A DNA stretch of 25,740 nucleotides from CAG-826 sp964546565 (GCA_964546565.1 CAZJKC010000022.1:1-25740), one strand, 5' to 3'. Positions 16,104-25,664 are shown, numbered from the stretch's first letter. The notes: generated by a model not told the origin, from the sequence alone. A program made the numbers and translations.

Positions 16104-16156
16104 ACAAAAAAAGGCTATTGGACTCTTTACAAAAGTGTCACTTTAAGCCTTTTAAT
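16104..16156 (-). terminator. Terminator of carbohydrate-binding lipoprotein gene
   Basis: AAAAGGCT (16108-16115) pairs with AGCCTTTT (16146-16153); the loop folds further (GAC-x-CTT with AAG-x-GTC). On the minus strand a T7 run follows, 15 bases after the stop of the gene at 16172. Confidence 0.7.
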
Positions 16157-16171
16157 TAAGTATTTTAAATT

Positions 16172-18292
16172 TTACATACTTTGATGTTTTTCACTTTGTG
16201 TCCAACTATATGATTTAGAAGTACCTGTTAAAACATAGTCTGTATTTAATATTAATTGATCACTACAAATTGTTAATTGTGAATATGTTTGTGATAAGTT
16301 AAAAGCGATAGTCGTGTTCTCAATAGCGTATGAGCCACTGGTAAAAAAGTAACTGCTGCTACCTCCTCCAAATGCCCACCAACCACCAGGGCCGCCACCA
16401 CCAGGTCTTGATGATGAAGAGACACCAAATTGGATAGAATTAACATCAACATTATTTAAATTTCCACCCATTGAGCCTAAACCTACAAAAGTTCCGCCTG
16501 TCATATAAAAAGTGCCATCTAAATCAAGAGCAGCCATATTTCCACTTTGGTCATTAGCCCCACATCGCGCTACAACAAAGCCACCGGTTTGGCGATAATC
16601 ACCATTCGAGTCGATAGCGTCGGTATCACCGCTACCGACGGTGACATCAATATAACCACCACTAATATCAATAATGGTTTTTAAACTACCGGTACATGCA
16701 TTAATTCCATCATCACTAGCGGTTATATAGTATTCACCATCTTTAATATATATTTGTTGAGCTTCTAATCCTTCATAAGCATTGACAATGAAAAATGTTT
16801 TATCGCCTTCAAATGTTGCAATTGAATCAGCGTGTACACCATCATCGGTAGATAATATATTAAATGTGCCACCTGAAATAGTAATATTGCCTTGGCCTGT
16901 CTCACCATTTTCTAAAAGGTCACCACCATTACAATGAATACCATCATCATTGGTTGCAATTTCAAAAGTGCCACTTTTAATAATGACTTCATTGCTAGCT
17001 TTAATTCCTTTTGCGGAATGGTCACTTTTATGACTTGATTGAATTTGATTACTTTGCTCATAAGATGCCCATGAACCGCTGATAGTCGTGCTAAAGACAT
17101 TCGTTATAGTGTACATGTCTTTATTGGTATTGATCTTGCCACCTTCCGTTTTAGCATCATAATCATCAAATGAATTAGTTGTTTGGGAAGAGGTAAATCT
17201 ATACCATTGCACATTATCATAATTCTCTGGTACTTCCACACGATAGAAATAATAATTATTTCCACGATCACTAGTTATCGTTTTATAATATTTAGCATCT
17301 TTCCAAATATAATCTTCATCACTATTATAAAAGCATGCTGCATAGCGTTTTGATTCATCTAAACTTCTTCCCATCACCCGAAGATACATTATACTTCCAT
17401 CAAGAGGATTAACTTCACCGCTATAAGAAGAGTATTTATCGGTATATATTTTCAATGAAATTTCTTCATCTTCGGAAGTTTCTTCTATTTCCACATTATA
17501 TGAAGCATCCAAGCCATCATATGATGCATATACTTCGATATTACCGCCATTGATAACAATATTACCTCTTTGTTTATTTTTTGAAGAAATATCCGAATTT
17601 GATGTTTTAATTCCATTTCCCGAACGTGATATAGCAAGAATGTTACCCGATTCAATAGTCACGGAATCATTTCCTTTTATAGCATTGTTAATAGCGTCCA
17701 CTTTTAAGGTAAGATTTTTTATTTCTAAATCTTTTTTGGTATGAATTCCATCATAAAAACTAGTATAAACATATAATGAGCCTTTGCCTTTAATATCTAG
17801 ATCAACTTTTGAATAAATTACCGCATCATCTTCAATTGTCGAATCTAAGGATAAAGGACGATTGTCTTTTAATTCATTATACGTCCCTTCTTTAGCTTTA
17901 ATAGTTACTTTATCTCCTGACTCAACATAAATTAAAGAACGTGTTGAAGAGGTCATGGTAACACCTTCTAAATTAATCACAACCTTATCTTCCGATGACG
18001 CCCTAACAATTATTTGTGCATCATCAATTTTTCCTTTAAAAGTGTATTCTCCCGCCGAAGTAATGATATATTCATTTTCAGTAGTCGTACTAATATCGCT
18101 ATTGCCTGAAAAGGGAGTATCATTATCTTTATAATCATCTTCCGCATCTTTTACACTAGATTGATTATTATTAATTGATGAGTTGAAACCATTATTATTG
18201 ATAGATGAATTAGGACTATTATTATCAAATGAACATGATGAGAACATCATCGTTAATAATAATAATGGAATAATTCTTTTCTTATAATACAT
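16172..18292 (-). CDS. Cthe_2159-type carbohydrate-binding lipoprotein
   Basis: 706 residues; ATG 18292 has AAGGAGGA 10 bases upstream. The signal segment ends MMFSSC, with Cys20 as the likely lipidated residue, followed by a Ser/Asn linker (about 21-65). From residue 70 to 200 and again in the second half the protein has the Cthe_2159 (PF14262) pattern: short beta-strand turns such as DDGIHCNGG, SDDGVHADS, ASDDGINAC and GSGDTDAIDSNGD, the Asp/Asn turns that line a parallel beta-helix resembling pectate lyase. Family members bind plant or acidic polysaccharides and may be lyase-like; here no catalytic arginine can be assigned by eye. A Gly/Pro/Trp-rich strip (about 645-660) and a beta-rich end follow. 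It sits on the outer face of the membrane. It is downstream of the second nuclease gene by 79 bases, with an intervening hairpin. Confidence 0.82.
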   Translation of the reverse strand: MYYKKRIIPLLLLTMMFSSCSFDNNSPNSSINNNGFNSSINNNQSSVKDAEDDYKDNDTPFSGNSDISTTTENEYIITSAGEYTFKGKIDDAQIIVRASSEDKVVINLEGVTMTSSTRSLIYVESGDKVTIKAKEGTYNELKDNRPLSLDSTIEDDAVIYSKVDLDIKGKGSLYVYTSFYDGIHTKKDLEIKNLTLKVDAINNAIKGNDSVTIESGNILAISRSGNGIKTSNSDISSKNKQRGNIVINGGNIEVYASYDGLDASYNVEIEETSEDEEISLKIYTDKYSSYSGEVNPLDGSIMYLRVMGRSLDESKRYAACFYNSDEDYIWKDAKYYKTITSDRGNNYYFYRVEVPENYDNVQWYRFTSSQTTNSFDDYDAKTEGGKINTNKDMYTITNVFSTTISGSWASYEQSNQIQSSHKSDHSAKGIKASNEVIIKSGTFEIATNDDGIHCNGGDLLENGETGQGNITISGGTFNILSTDDGVHADSIATFEGDKTFFIVNAYEGLEAQQIYIKDGEYYITASDDGINACTGSLKTIIDISGGYIDVTVGSGDTDAIDSNGDYRQTGGFVVARCGANDQSGNMAALDLDGTFYMTGGTFVGLGSMGGNLNNVDVNSIQFGVSSSSRPGGGGPGGWWAFGGGSSSYFFTSGSYAIENTTIAFNLSQTYSQLTICSDQLILNTDYVLTGTSKSYSWTQSEKHQSM

Positions 18293-18319
18293 ACGCTTAT
18301 ATCCTCCTTGTATTAATGG

Positions 18320-18349
18320 AAAAAGGTATGACTAACTACATACCCTTTT
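18320..18349 (-). terminator. Hairpin between nuclease 2 and lipoprotein genes
   Basis: AAAAAGGTATG (18320-18330) pairs with CATACCCTTTT (18339-18349) with one mismatch; on the minus strand it is followed by a T5 run. It ends or dampens read-through from the nuclease gene into the lipoprotein gene. Confidence 0.55.
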
Positions 18350-18371
18350 GATTTCTACTATTTAATTATAG

Positions 18372-20570
18372 CTATTTTTTCTTAAAAATAACAACTCCAC
18401 AAATCAATAATAATGATAATAAAGAGAAAATGTTCATAGATGATTTCGCACAGTTTTCTTTTTCATGATTATCATTGCTATTATTTGTAATAACATTAAT
18501 ACTATAGTAATCATAGTACTTACCATCGCTTGTTGAAACTTTTACCAAAGCACTGCCAACACCGCAAGCGGTCACTAAACCTGTATTAGAAATGGTCGCT
18601 ACGGAAGGATTGTCAGTAGTGTACACTAATGAATTTATTGAGGCATTGCTCGGCTTAACAGTGACCAACATTTGTACTGTTTCGCCAACTTTAATAGTAA
18701 CATCACCGATATTGGTAAATTGTACACCTTTAATTTCTTCATCATTATCAATCGGTGGCGTCACTGTTCCTCCTTCATTAACGCATTCAATCTTAATATA
18801 AGATAAATAGCATCTTTTTTTGCTTGAAATCGTTATGGAAGTAAGCTCGCTACCATCTAAATCTATTTTATGTTCCGTTATTTCATCACTAACAGGTGTA
18901 ATAGCCGCTTCATTATTAAACGTAACACTTGCAGCTTCTGTAGGTCTATATTTCGCTAAACCAAGACTTACCGATTTGGCTTTTACTCGAGCACTTTCCG
19001 AAAGATAAATAACTATTTGACCATCTTTAGAACTACTGCCCATTTTCAACCCGTATTTACCTTCAAAAATACTAGATACTTCGGCAAATGAATTAATATA
19101 ATCGGTTCCCGATTCCACACATTGAATTAAATTTGCTTCCGATAATGTACTACTACCATCCGCACTATTATCCTTAAATTTTATTTGATAACTACTCTCT
19201 ATCGATGCTTCATTAACTTGTATACCTTCATAAGTAACAGATAAACTTCCATAATACCCTACAACTTTAGTTGTTCCTTGCGATAATGTTGTGGCCCCTG
19301 TCACACCATCTTTCCAAGTTAAATTACTAACGTCAATAGATTCTTGGTCACCATCACTATATAACGCTTTGACTACTAATCCTGTTGGATTAAACTTTTC
19401 CCCTTCGCTATACACTACTTTATTCGGAGTACCACTCAATGATAAAGATTGGCAAGTACGAACTGTTACTGTAGTTATCGCTTCAATACTCTTATTAACA
19501 TCACTAACAGCTTTAATAGTGACAGTACCTTCTTTATGAGCAGTAATTAACCCTGATTGGGTCACACTAACTATATTAGGGTCGCTACTAGACCAGGTCA
19601 CAACATTAGACGCTCTAGAAGGATTCGCTACCGCTTTTAATTGCGTTGATGCGGCTGGTGTTAATTTAACATCACTAGGTGAAATAGATAATGATTCTAA
19701 TTCAGGGACTTCCATATAACTTGAGCACACTGTTCTGGTTGTTTCGTTAGTGTCTCCCCATATACGACAAGGTAATGAACGATCATCTATAAAAGGATTA
19801 CGATTAAAATTAAATGAGGTGCCTTTTACTTTGCGCGCGCCACTTAATACTTCATTACGAAGAATTTCGGTATCATCGATAGGATATTCTAAATTCCATT
19901 TTAATAATGTTGATAACTTGCCCATCGTTTTATTATTTTTATCATCTGTTGTTTTATCAGTTAAAGATAATGTTTTATATTCTTGAACAGCACAATAGAA
20001 GATAATACGTGCGGCAATTCCGCGATATTTATTAACTCCTAAGCTTCCGGGGTCATAAGAGGTGGGAGATTCATTAAAGAAAGCATTGCCTCGATCGCTA
20101 TTGTCTTTCGTAAATGTTGGACGAACCATATGGGGGTCACCTTCAATATAATTACCACCACGTGAATCTGGCCAAACATGTTCTTTATTCATTTCACCGC
20201 GTGAGCCTGTTTCACCACGATAAAATCCCACAATATTATTACTACCATTAGGATCGCTAGGATCTGCATCACAATAAGGTAAATAATTCCAAATAGCGCT
20301 ATAACCAGTTGAACACTTTTTAGGATGAATAAGATTATAAAGAGCAACTTTTAAATCATCACCTTCAAGGTCAGAACTGATAGAAGCGTAATAATTTTTG
20401 GCGGTTTCATCCGTATTAATCGGATCAGTAGCAAAGAAATCACTTTCCGTGGTTGCCGCTAAAACAACATCATTACTTTGATATTGACTATATTCCTTAT
20501 GAGCGACCAAAGAAAAACTCATGACACTTACAAATAATAGTGATATGCCATTTATAATTCGTTTTTTCAT
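18372..20570 (-). CDS. Second secreted Endonuclease I family nuclease with Ig-like domains
   Basis: 732 residues; ATG 20570 has AAGGGAGG about 11 bases upstream. A signal peptide (about 1-24) precedes the Endonuclease I domain (about 50-280): MNKEHVWPDS (127-136), GDPHMVRP (144-151) and NSDRGNAFF (157-165), with H131 and H147 in the expected places. BIG2 at about 291-370, a Big_3/Ig-like domain at 373-452 (starts LSLSGTPNKVVYSEGEKF), a beta-rich segment, and a second BIG2 at about 635-705 follow. A C-terminal membrane helix (about 712-729) ends in KKK. It differs from the nuclease at 5318 in domain order and motifs (GDPHMVRP against DIHHIRP), so the two are paralogues of a broad family rather than a recent duplication. 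Likely role: surface digestion of extracellular nucleic acid. Confidence 0.88.
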   Translation of the reverse strand: MKKRIINGISLLFVSVMSFSLVAHKEYSQYQSNDVVLAATTESDFFATDPINTDETAKNYYASISSDLEGDDLKVALYNLIHPKKCSTGYSAIWNYLPYCDADPSDPNGSNNIVGFYRGETGSRGEMNKEHVWPDSRGGNYIEGDPHMVRPTFTKDNSDRGNAFFNESPTSYDPGSLGVNKYRGIAARIIFYCAVQEYKTLSLTDKTTDDKNNKTMGKLSTLLKWNLEYPIDDTEILRNEVLSGARKVKGTSFNFNRNPFIDDRSLPCRIWGDTNETTRTVCSSYMEVPELESLSISPSDVKLTPAASTQLKAVANPSRASNVVTWSSSDPNIVSVTQSGLITAHKEGTVTIKAVSDVNKSIEAITTVTVRTCQSLSLSGTPNKVVYSEGEKFNPTGLVVKALYSDGDQESIDVSNLTWKDGVTGATTLSQGTTKVVGYYGSLSVTYEGIQVNEASIESSYQIKFKDNSADGSSTLSEANLIQCVESGTDYINSFAEVSSIFEGKYGLKMGSSSKDGQIVIYLSESARVKAKSVSLGLAKYRPTEAASVTFNNEAAITPVSDEITEHKIDLDGSELTSITISSKKRCYLSYIKIECVNEGGTVTPPIDNDEEIKGVQFTNIGDVTIKVGETVQMLVTVKPSNASINSLVYTTDNPSVATISNTGLVTACGVGSALVKVSTSDGKYYDYYSINVITNNSNDNHEKENCAKSSMNIFSLLSLLLICGVVIFKKK

Positions 20571-20904
20571 TATATATACAACCTCCCTTTATGTTATATA
20601 TAATAACCTTCTTATCCCGTTAAAAGTAATTATATCATAGTGAAGCCACCATTTGTTATAATTTGTTGAGTTTTGCAAGATTTCCGTAGTAGCGTCATTC
20701 CTAGACCCTTCGCTACTGTAATATGTTAGTTTAAAATAAATTATCTATCTTCCGTTTTTTTACTTTTTATAATTGTATCTGCTATTTTGACGCTAAATCC
20801 AATTATACGGTACCATTCCTTTCATTTTTAACAAAATAGTATTGTAAACCGCTATTTTAAAAAATGATTGCGCGACAAAATATCGATTAGAAAATATAAA
20901 ATAA
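20571..20904. other. AT-rich gap upstream of nuclease 2
   Basis: No ORF. It holds the nuclease 2 leader (to about 20640, no convincing promoter picked) and one 7-base-pair hairpin, AGTAGCG (20688-20694) with CGCTACT (20711-20717), without a T run. Nothing else recognised before the direct repeat at 20905. Confidence 0.4.
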
Positions 20905-21111
20905 ATCAAAATTGCAAGATATTTGCATGATAAATTGCAAGATAACTGCAAGATAAAATAACTATTGCAATAATAAAAAAACTATCTTGTACATTTCATA
21001 ATAAATACATAATTCAAGCGTATAGCAGGCAACATTTTATAATTCATATAAACACATAAAAATCCCGATTTTATGCGGGATTTCTTGTTTTTATCATTTA
21101 TTAAGTGCGAA
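20905..21111. repeat. Left copy of ~206-base direct repeat flanking AlbA_2 gene 2 (DR2-L)
   Basis: 207 bases that match 22544-22749 at about 95 percent. It opens with TTGCA(A/T)GATA units spaced 11-12 bases apart (near 20912, 20923, 20935, 20946) and has CAAGATA/TATCTTG inverted arms and a hairpin AAATCCCG/CGGGATTT (21060-21083). It ends 54 bases from the stop of the AlbA_2 gene. Confidence 0.95.
21060..21092. terminator. Hairpin terminator in DR2-L
   Basis: A perfect 8-base-pair stem, AAATCCCG (21060-21067) and CGGGATTT (21076-21083). T-rich runs follow on both strands, so it can end the AlbA_2 transcript on the minus strand. Confidence 0.6.
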
Positions 21112-21165
21112 TGTTTTATTTAATTCTAAAAATATAATATTCGTAAAATAGATATTTATACCACA

Positions 21166-22491
21166 TTATCTAATTTTCCAATATCCTGTTTTATTTGAGC
21201 CGATTCGTTCTATTAATTGTCTATCGACCAATTCTTTAATAACCTCATGAGCCGTTCTTGCACTTTTATGAAGAACACTCATAGCTATGGATAAATTTTC
21301 TAAAATATTATGGTTTTCTTTCATAAAATTAAAAAGGACTTTGGCATTAGATGATAAGCATTCATATGCTTGATTATTTAGTGCCTTTCTTTTAAAAATG
21401 AATGAAAAGCCAAAATTATATTTGCAATAATCCCATCCGATATCATTTGCCTTGCATGCATCATCCATTCGTCTTAATCCGCGTCCTAATGTTTCGACAT
21501 CAAAAGCTTTATATATTACACCTTGTATGACTTTATGTTTTGTACGTGATGGTAATACCCTTTCAACATAATCCATCGGTGTAAATTCACCAAAAACACC
21601 TGGATTATATATTTCAATGTTTTCTGGATCAATTGTTACTTGATGTTCTGAATCAGCATGATAATCACAATGCACTAACGAATTAATAACTATTTCTCTT
21701 ATAGCGACAATTGGAATTTCTGGCTTTTCTGTTCTTTGAATGCCATTAATTTCAACTTTCCAACTCATCTTTTGATTAATAAAATTATTGACTTGCAATA
21801 TCAATTGAAAAATATTACCTTCAAATCTTTTTAAATCAATCGGATTTAATCTCGTTACTGTCGGATATTCAACAGCTTTATATACAAGTGGACAGTTTTT
21901 ACCAAATAAATATATACCTGCATTGGTAAGCTTCCCTTCAACCATCAAATTCAATTGTGTCAATAATTCTTCACTCGTATGGTCAAATCTATTAATTCTT
22001 CCCATCGCTAAAGCTTGACGGTAAAACATATCAACTGCTTCTTCATCAATGTATTCCACACCATAATTAGTTACTTCATTTTCCCATAAATCATTATATT
22101 CATGACTTTCTTTTATTAATTCGCGTAATACTAACGGATCAACAACTAAGTTTTGTTGTTCCACTCTAATATAAAATGAGCCTTTATATGCATATGGTTT
22201 GTTTTTGCCATAAAAACTAACTTTAATGACTGTTTTATCACCAATAGTGACTGGTAATATGGAAGGATATATACTAGGTTTAATAGAATCTTTAATCCTA
22301 TCCGCTAAAGTTGATAACGTATCTTTCCCAATATTATGGCCTATCACATCACCATTATCTTTCACGCCAAAATATACGGTGCCTGACCCCGTTTTATTTA
22401 ACATCGCCACTATTGCCTTACAAGCTTTATCAAACTCCGCTATTGATTCTTTAAATTCTAATGTCTCATTTTCTTTACCTAAATTATCCAT
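21166..22491 (-). CDS. AlbA_2 / HATPase_c_4 / winged-helix protein (copy 2)
   Basis: 441 residues from ATG 22491, with AAGGAG 10 bases upstream; the ATG at 22515 lies inside the promoter -10 box and is rejected. The AlbA_2 domain is at about 8-125 (ETLEFKES, MLNKTGSGTVYFGVKDNGDVIG). The HATPase_c_4-like part has AIREIVINSLVHCDYH and PENIEIYNPGVFGEF. The winged helix ends LIERIGSNKTGYWKIR, nearly the same as in the copy 1 protein at 12068, although the two proteins differ widely elsewhere. Proposed role: DNA-binding, ATP-linked regulator. It is enclosed by direct repeats DR2-L and DR2-R with 54 and 52 bases of spacing, and has no linker repeat of its own. Confidence 0.85.
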   Translation of the reverse strand: MDNLGKENETLEFKESIAEFDKACKAIVAMLNKTGSGTVYFGVKDNGDVIGHNIGKDTLSTLADRIKDSIKPSIYPSILPVTIGDKTVIKVSFYGKNKPYAYKGSFYIRVEQQNLVVDPLVLRELIKESHEYNDLWENEVTNYGVEYIDEEAVDMFYRQALAMGRINRFDHTSEELLTQLNLMVEGKLTNAGIYLFGKNCPLVYKAVEYPTVTRLNPIDLKRFEGNIFQLILQVNNFINQKMSWKVEINGIQRTEKPEIPIVAIREIVINSLVHCDYHADSEHQVTIDPENIEIYNPGVFGEFTPMDYVERVLPSRTKHKVIQGVIYKAFDVETLGRGLRRMDDACKANDIGWDYCKYNFGFSFIFKRKALNNQAYECLSSNAKVLFNFMKENHNILENLSIAMSVLHKSARTAHEVIKELVDRQLIERIGSNKTGYWKIR

Positions 22492-22513
22492 AATCAATAG
22501 TCTCCTTAATCTC

Positions 22514-22541
22514 ATTCTAGCACATTATCGAGCTTTGTCAA
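22514..22541 (-). promoter_or_regulatory. AlbA_2 gene 2 promoter, consensus -35 and extended -10
   Basis: TTGACA (22541-22536), a 16-base spacer and TAGAAT (22519-22514) preceded by TGC, an extended -10, on the minus strand. It lies between DR2-R (from 22544) and the gene; the repeated TTGCA units of DR2-R begin just upstream of the -35, where an operator would be. Confidence 0.6.
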
Positions 22542-22543
22542 AC

Positions 22544-22749
22544 ATCAAATTGCAAGATATTTGCATAATAAATTGCGTGATAACTGCAAGATAAAATAAC
22601 TATTGCAATAATAAAAAAACTATCTTGTACATTTCATAATAAATACATAATTCAAGTGTATAGCAGGCAACATTTTATAATCCATATAAACGCATAAAAA
22701 TCCCGATTTTATGCGGGATTTCTTGTTTTTATCATTCATTAAGTGCGAA
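22544..22749. repeat. Right copy of ~206-base direct repeat flanking AlbA_2 gene 2 (DR2-R)
   Basis: 206 bases, about 95 percent identical to 20905-21111. It carries the same TTGCA units and the hairpin AAATCCCG/CGGGATTT (22698-22721). Confidence 0.95.
22698..22731. terminator. Hairpin terminator in DR2-R, after the sigma operon
   Basis: The same stem as at 21060, here about 70 bases after the stop of the lipoprotein gene at 22791, so it serves the minus-strand sigma operon; it also has a T run on the plus strand. Confidence 0.6.
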
Positions 22750-22790
22750 AAAAATTATTACAAAGTAAAGCAATGAATTCTTATCATATT

Positions 22791-24011
22791 CTAATTTTGA
22801 AATAAAAATGCAAAGTTTGAATGGTCTTGACTAGTTTCAATTTTATAAAATGATTTTTTCTCATTTTCTTCAATATAAAATGTATCAGCGTCAATAATAT
22901 AAATATCCATATCAAATTCTTCACCAAGATGATATCGAGCTTCTTTATTGACGGCATCTGAGGGCCTAAATTCAAAATTACTTAATCCTTTATAATCACA
23001 TACGATATTATTGTCATTATCATATATAGCGCATGTATCACTATATGTAATAAATGAATGCAGGCAAGAACTCAATTTATAAATATCGTAAAAGAAAGTA
23101 AAGTCAAGATAATAATAAGCTCCTCCATAGTAAATAATCTTATTATCCACACAAAGTTCATATTTCTTATTTAATTCATCATAAAATGTATATTGATAAT
23201 AACTTCCTCCAGTCACTAAGGCGTTTTCTTCACTAATAAGACGTAATGGGCGTAATAAAGCGTTATAAAGATTCTTAATATCATTTTCATTAGATGAATA
23301 CATAATATTAGTGAATGAACCAGGAGCCACACCAATATAGCCATTTTCAACTCTTATCTTTTTGATAGAAGCAATATCTACATATCTAAACATAATATCT
23401 TTTAAATATATTTCTGGCATTTTTTCTTTATTCCATACTTCAATATTATTTTCTAAAGATAAATAATAATCATAATAAAAGAAATGAGTATTGTCATCAT
23501 TATCTTGATATTTAATAGATCCTTCTTTATCACATAACTTTATTAAGTATGGATTAATTAATACTTGCTCTCCATTCTTTTCTTGATATCCTTCTAATGT
23601 ATACGTGAATATATATGAAGATTCTTCTTTAAAATAATAATTGTTCGGAATAATAGATGAATATGCACGCATTGAATGAAAATAGTATTGAGTTGGGTGT
23701 ACATCATTGCCATTACTTTTAATTCCTTCTACTGTACCAAAATCAAAATAATCAATATGCATAGCGTAATCTAAAATATCTAAAAAATACTCTGATGCTG
23801 ATTGTTTAGAATTTATATATACCGTTTCATTATCACCTTTAATTAAGAGAAATTGACCTTCTTCAGGAGTTGGTAAATCCGCGATAGCGTATTCTTTAAG
23901 CGTATCTTTTGAAAAAAAAGTATCACCAATATAAGTACCTATATTATTTTGACATGATAATAAGCCAAATGACATCAAAGATATTAAAACAAATGTTATT
24001 CTTTTGTTCAT
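22791..24011 (-). CDS. Lipoprotein of unknown function, third gene of sigma operon
   Basis: 406 residues; ATG 24011 has AGGAG 9 bases upstream, six bases after the anti-sigma stop. The signal ends SFGLLSC with Cys20 lipidated, so it is on the outer face of the membrane. The rest is Tyr/Asp/Asn-rich and beta-rich with no family I can name: repeated YYYF and DNKIIYYGGAYYYLDF patches and a GSYYQYTFYD segment. As the last gene of an ECF sigma operon it may be the output or the sensor partner of the anti-sigma-like protein. Confidence 0.75.
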   Translation of the reverse strand: MNKRITFVLISLMSFGLLSCQNNIGTYIGDTFFSKDTLKEYAIADLPTPEEGQFLLIKGDNETVYINSKQSASEYFLDILDYAMHIDYFDFGTVEGIKSNGNDVHPTQYYFHSMRAYSSIIPNNYYFKEESSYIFTYTLEGYQEKNGEQVLINPYLIKLCDKEGSIKYQDNDDNTHFFYYDYYLSLENNIEVWNKEKMPEIYLKDIMFRYVDIASIKKIRVENGYIGVAPGSFTNIMYSSNENDIKNLYNALLRPLRLISEENALVTGGSYYQYTFYDELNKKYELCVDNKIIYYGGAYYYLDFTFFYDIYKLSSCLHSFITYSDTCAIYDNDNNIVCDYKGLSNFEFRPSDAVNKEARYHLGEEFDMDIYIIDADTFYIEENEKKSFYKIETSQDHSNFAFLFQN

Positions 24012-24017
24012 ATTCCA

Positions 24018-25115
24018 TTACTCCTCTTGCGGATTATATTCGCCACTCATGATGATAGGCTCGCTAGTAGAAGATGAAGATGAATCAGGCGTTGGTGTCT
24101 TATCCACATACACTATTTCATATCCTTTTACATTCTCAACAAAATAATTAATTAAGGCTTCTACTTTTTCTTGCCCTATATAATATATATCTTTGTACTT
24201 ATTTGTTGGACATATTCTAATATACATATAACCATCTTTATCAAAGGCAATGAAATGAGCATTGCTATCGGATATACCTAAGGCTTCAAACGAATAACGA
24301 ATAGAAAAGTAGTCGCTACTAAATGATACTTTAGTATATGTTTCATTAAGATAAGCATTAGGTATATTGACATTATCAAATATCATATCCCATATAATTG
24401 TATCATCATAATCATTAAATTTTATTAAATGGTCTTCACCATTTTTATCTATGTATGTATATGAAGCTTGTTTAAAAGATACATAATTTCTAAAATTTAA
24501 ACCATTCATTACATCATTTAATGAATCATATTTTTTTAACCAATTAACATAACCATAATAAATATTTTCATACCCTTTATCATTAACAAAGCGTACCGCA
24601 AGAGCAAAATCACTATCTATATTATTTATAGTATAAAGATTTACATTTGTTATATGTTTTCGCTCATCTTCATCTTCTTCATATTCATCAATTCCTTCAC
24701 ATGTACAAGTACCTACATATTCACCAATATATTCTTCATCAATTGGTCTTGAATAAGTTGGATCCCAAATCTCATATATTATAGTCTCATAAGTAAATTG
24801 CGGGTACTTTTGGATAATATTCTTTTCATCCCACCTTGGTACATATACCCCACTAGGAACTCGTTCTTCATCTTCTTTTTCTTTTTCTATTATTTCCCAA
24901 CTAAAATCATCTTTAGTCATATTCATATTGGCTAATATAAGCCCGCTGACGAGAGTAAGAGATGTTAAGGTAATTGCCATACTTTTTTTCATAGACCAAT
25001 GCTTTTTATTATCTTTAACATATTTATCAATATTGATTTGATCAATAACTTTATTAAAATCACCTTTACTAGCAATACGTTCATCAATTATTTCTTGTAT
25101 CATATTATCTTTCAT
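24018..25115 (-). CDS. Single-pass membrane anti-sigma-like protein
   Basis: 365 residues; ATG 25115 has AAGGGG 8 bases upstream and overlaps the end of the sigma gene by 11 bases. The N-terminal 45 residues are charged and cytosolic (Lys/Asp/Ile-rich), a single membrane helix follows (about 46-64, starting SMKKSMAITL), and then a long extracellular part, acidic at 70-90, with many Tyr, and a Ser/Thr-rich tail (DSSSSSTSEP) at the end. This is the layout of anti-sigma factors with an outward sensor domain. No zinc (ZAS) motif is seen, so assignment rests on topology and on overlap with the sigma gene. Confidence 0.6.
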   Translation of the reverse strand: MKDNMIQEIIDERIASKGDFNKVIDQINIDKYVKDNKKHWSMKKSMAITLTSLTLVSGLILANMNMTKDDFSWEIIEKEKEDEERVPSGVYVPRWDEKNIIQKYPQFTYETIIYEIWDPTYSRPIDEEYIGEYVGTCTCEGIDEYEEDEDERKHITNVNLYTINNIDSDFALAVRFVNDKGYENIYYGYVNWLKKYDSLNDVMNGLNFRNYVSFKQASYTYIDKNGEDHLIKFNDYDDTIIWDMIFDNVNIPNAYLNETYTKVSFSSDYFSIRYSFEALGISDSNAHFIAFDKDGYMYIRICPTNKYKDIYYIGQEKVEALINYFVENVKGYEIVYVDKTPTPDSSSSSTSEPIIMSGEYNPQEE

Positions 25116-25650
25116 ATTGTTTACCCCTTTCGCTATTACGAAATTTCTTTAGAGCACGTTCATATACTTTATTAATGGCTTTTGCTTTCATATGATATAT
25201 TTCTTCCATTTCCTTAAATGTATAGCCATCAACTGCATGAGAAATAATGATATCAACTTCTTTTGAAGATAACGCTAACGATAAATCATGTACTAAACAG
25301 TAATATGCTGTATTAAGATGGTCTTGATTATCGTTATGATATATTACATCATTCTCATCAAATACGACATTATTATGCCTACTAGAAAGAATATTTAAAG
25401 CTCTATTATGAGCAGTCTTAAGAAGATAATATTTAATTGATTTTTGTACTTTATCAGCATTTTCAAAGAATAAAACAAATACATCATTTGTTATATCTTC
25501 AATAATTTCTTGATTAGTAAAGTATTTAGTCAAACAAAAATATACAAGTTTATAATACTTGTTATATATTTCTTCAAATACTTCTTTAATCTCTTCTTTT
25601 TGACCTTTTTTTAAAGCCTTTATTAGAGTAGTCTCAAGCTTTAATGGCAT
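25105..25650 (-). CDS. ECF-type RNA polymerase sigma factor
   Basis: 181 residues from ATG 25650, which has GGAG 7 bases upstream; the ATG at 25656 is only 1 base from that site. Region 2 is at about 14-90 (FEEIYNKYYKLVYFCLTKYF, then EDITNDVFVLFFENADKV and KYYLLKTAHNRALNIL) and region 4 at about 120-175 (LSSKEVDIIISHAVDGYTFKE with the recognition helix MKAKAINKVYERALKKFRN), joined by a short linker as in ECF factors. It overlaps the downstream membrane protein gene by 11 bases. Target promoters are unknown; autoregulation from its own upstream region is usual for the class. Confidence 0.85.
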   Translation of the reverse strand: MPLKLETTLIKALKKGQKEEIKEVFEEIYNKYYKLVYFCLTKYFTNQEIIEDITNDVFVLFFENADKVQKSIKYYLLKTAHNRALNILSSRHNNVVFDENDVIYHNDNQDHLNTAYYCLVHDLSLALSSKEVDIIISHAVDGYTFKEMEEIYHMKAKAINKVYERALKKFRNSERGKQYER

Positions 25651-25664
25651 AATCATGCTCCTTT

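Noticed and set aside
20688..20717. Hairpin AGTAGCG/CGCTACT as a terminator or tRNA-like structure
   Set aside because: It has no T run on either strand and no cloverleaf arms, and the loop is 16 bases.
22492..22515. ATG 22515 as start of AlbA_2 gene 2
   Set aside because: This ATG is part of the -10 box of a consensus promoter, so it is not transcribed.
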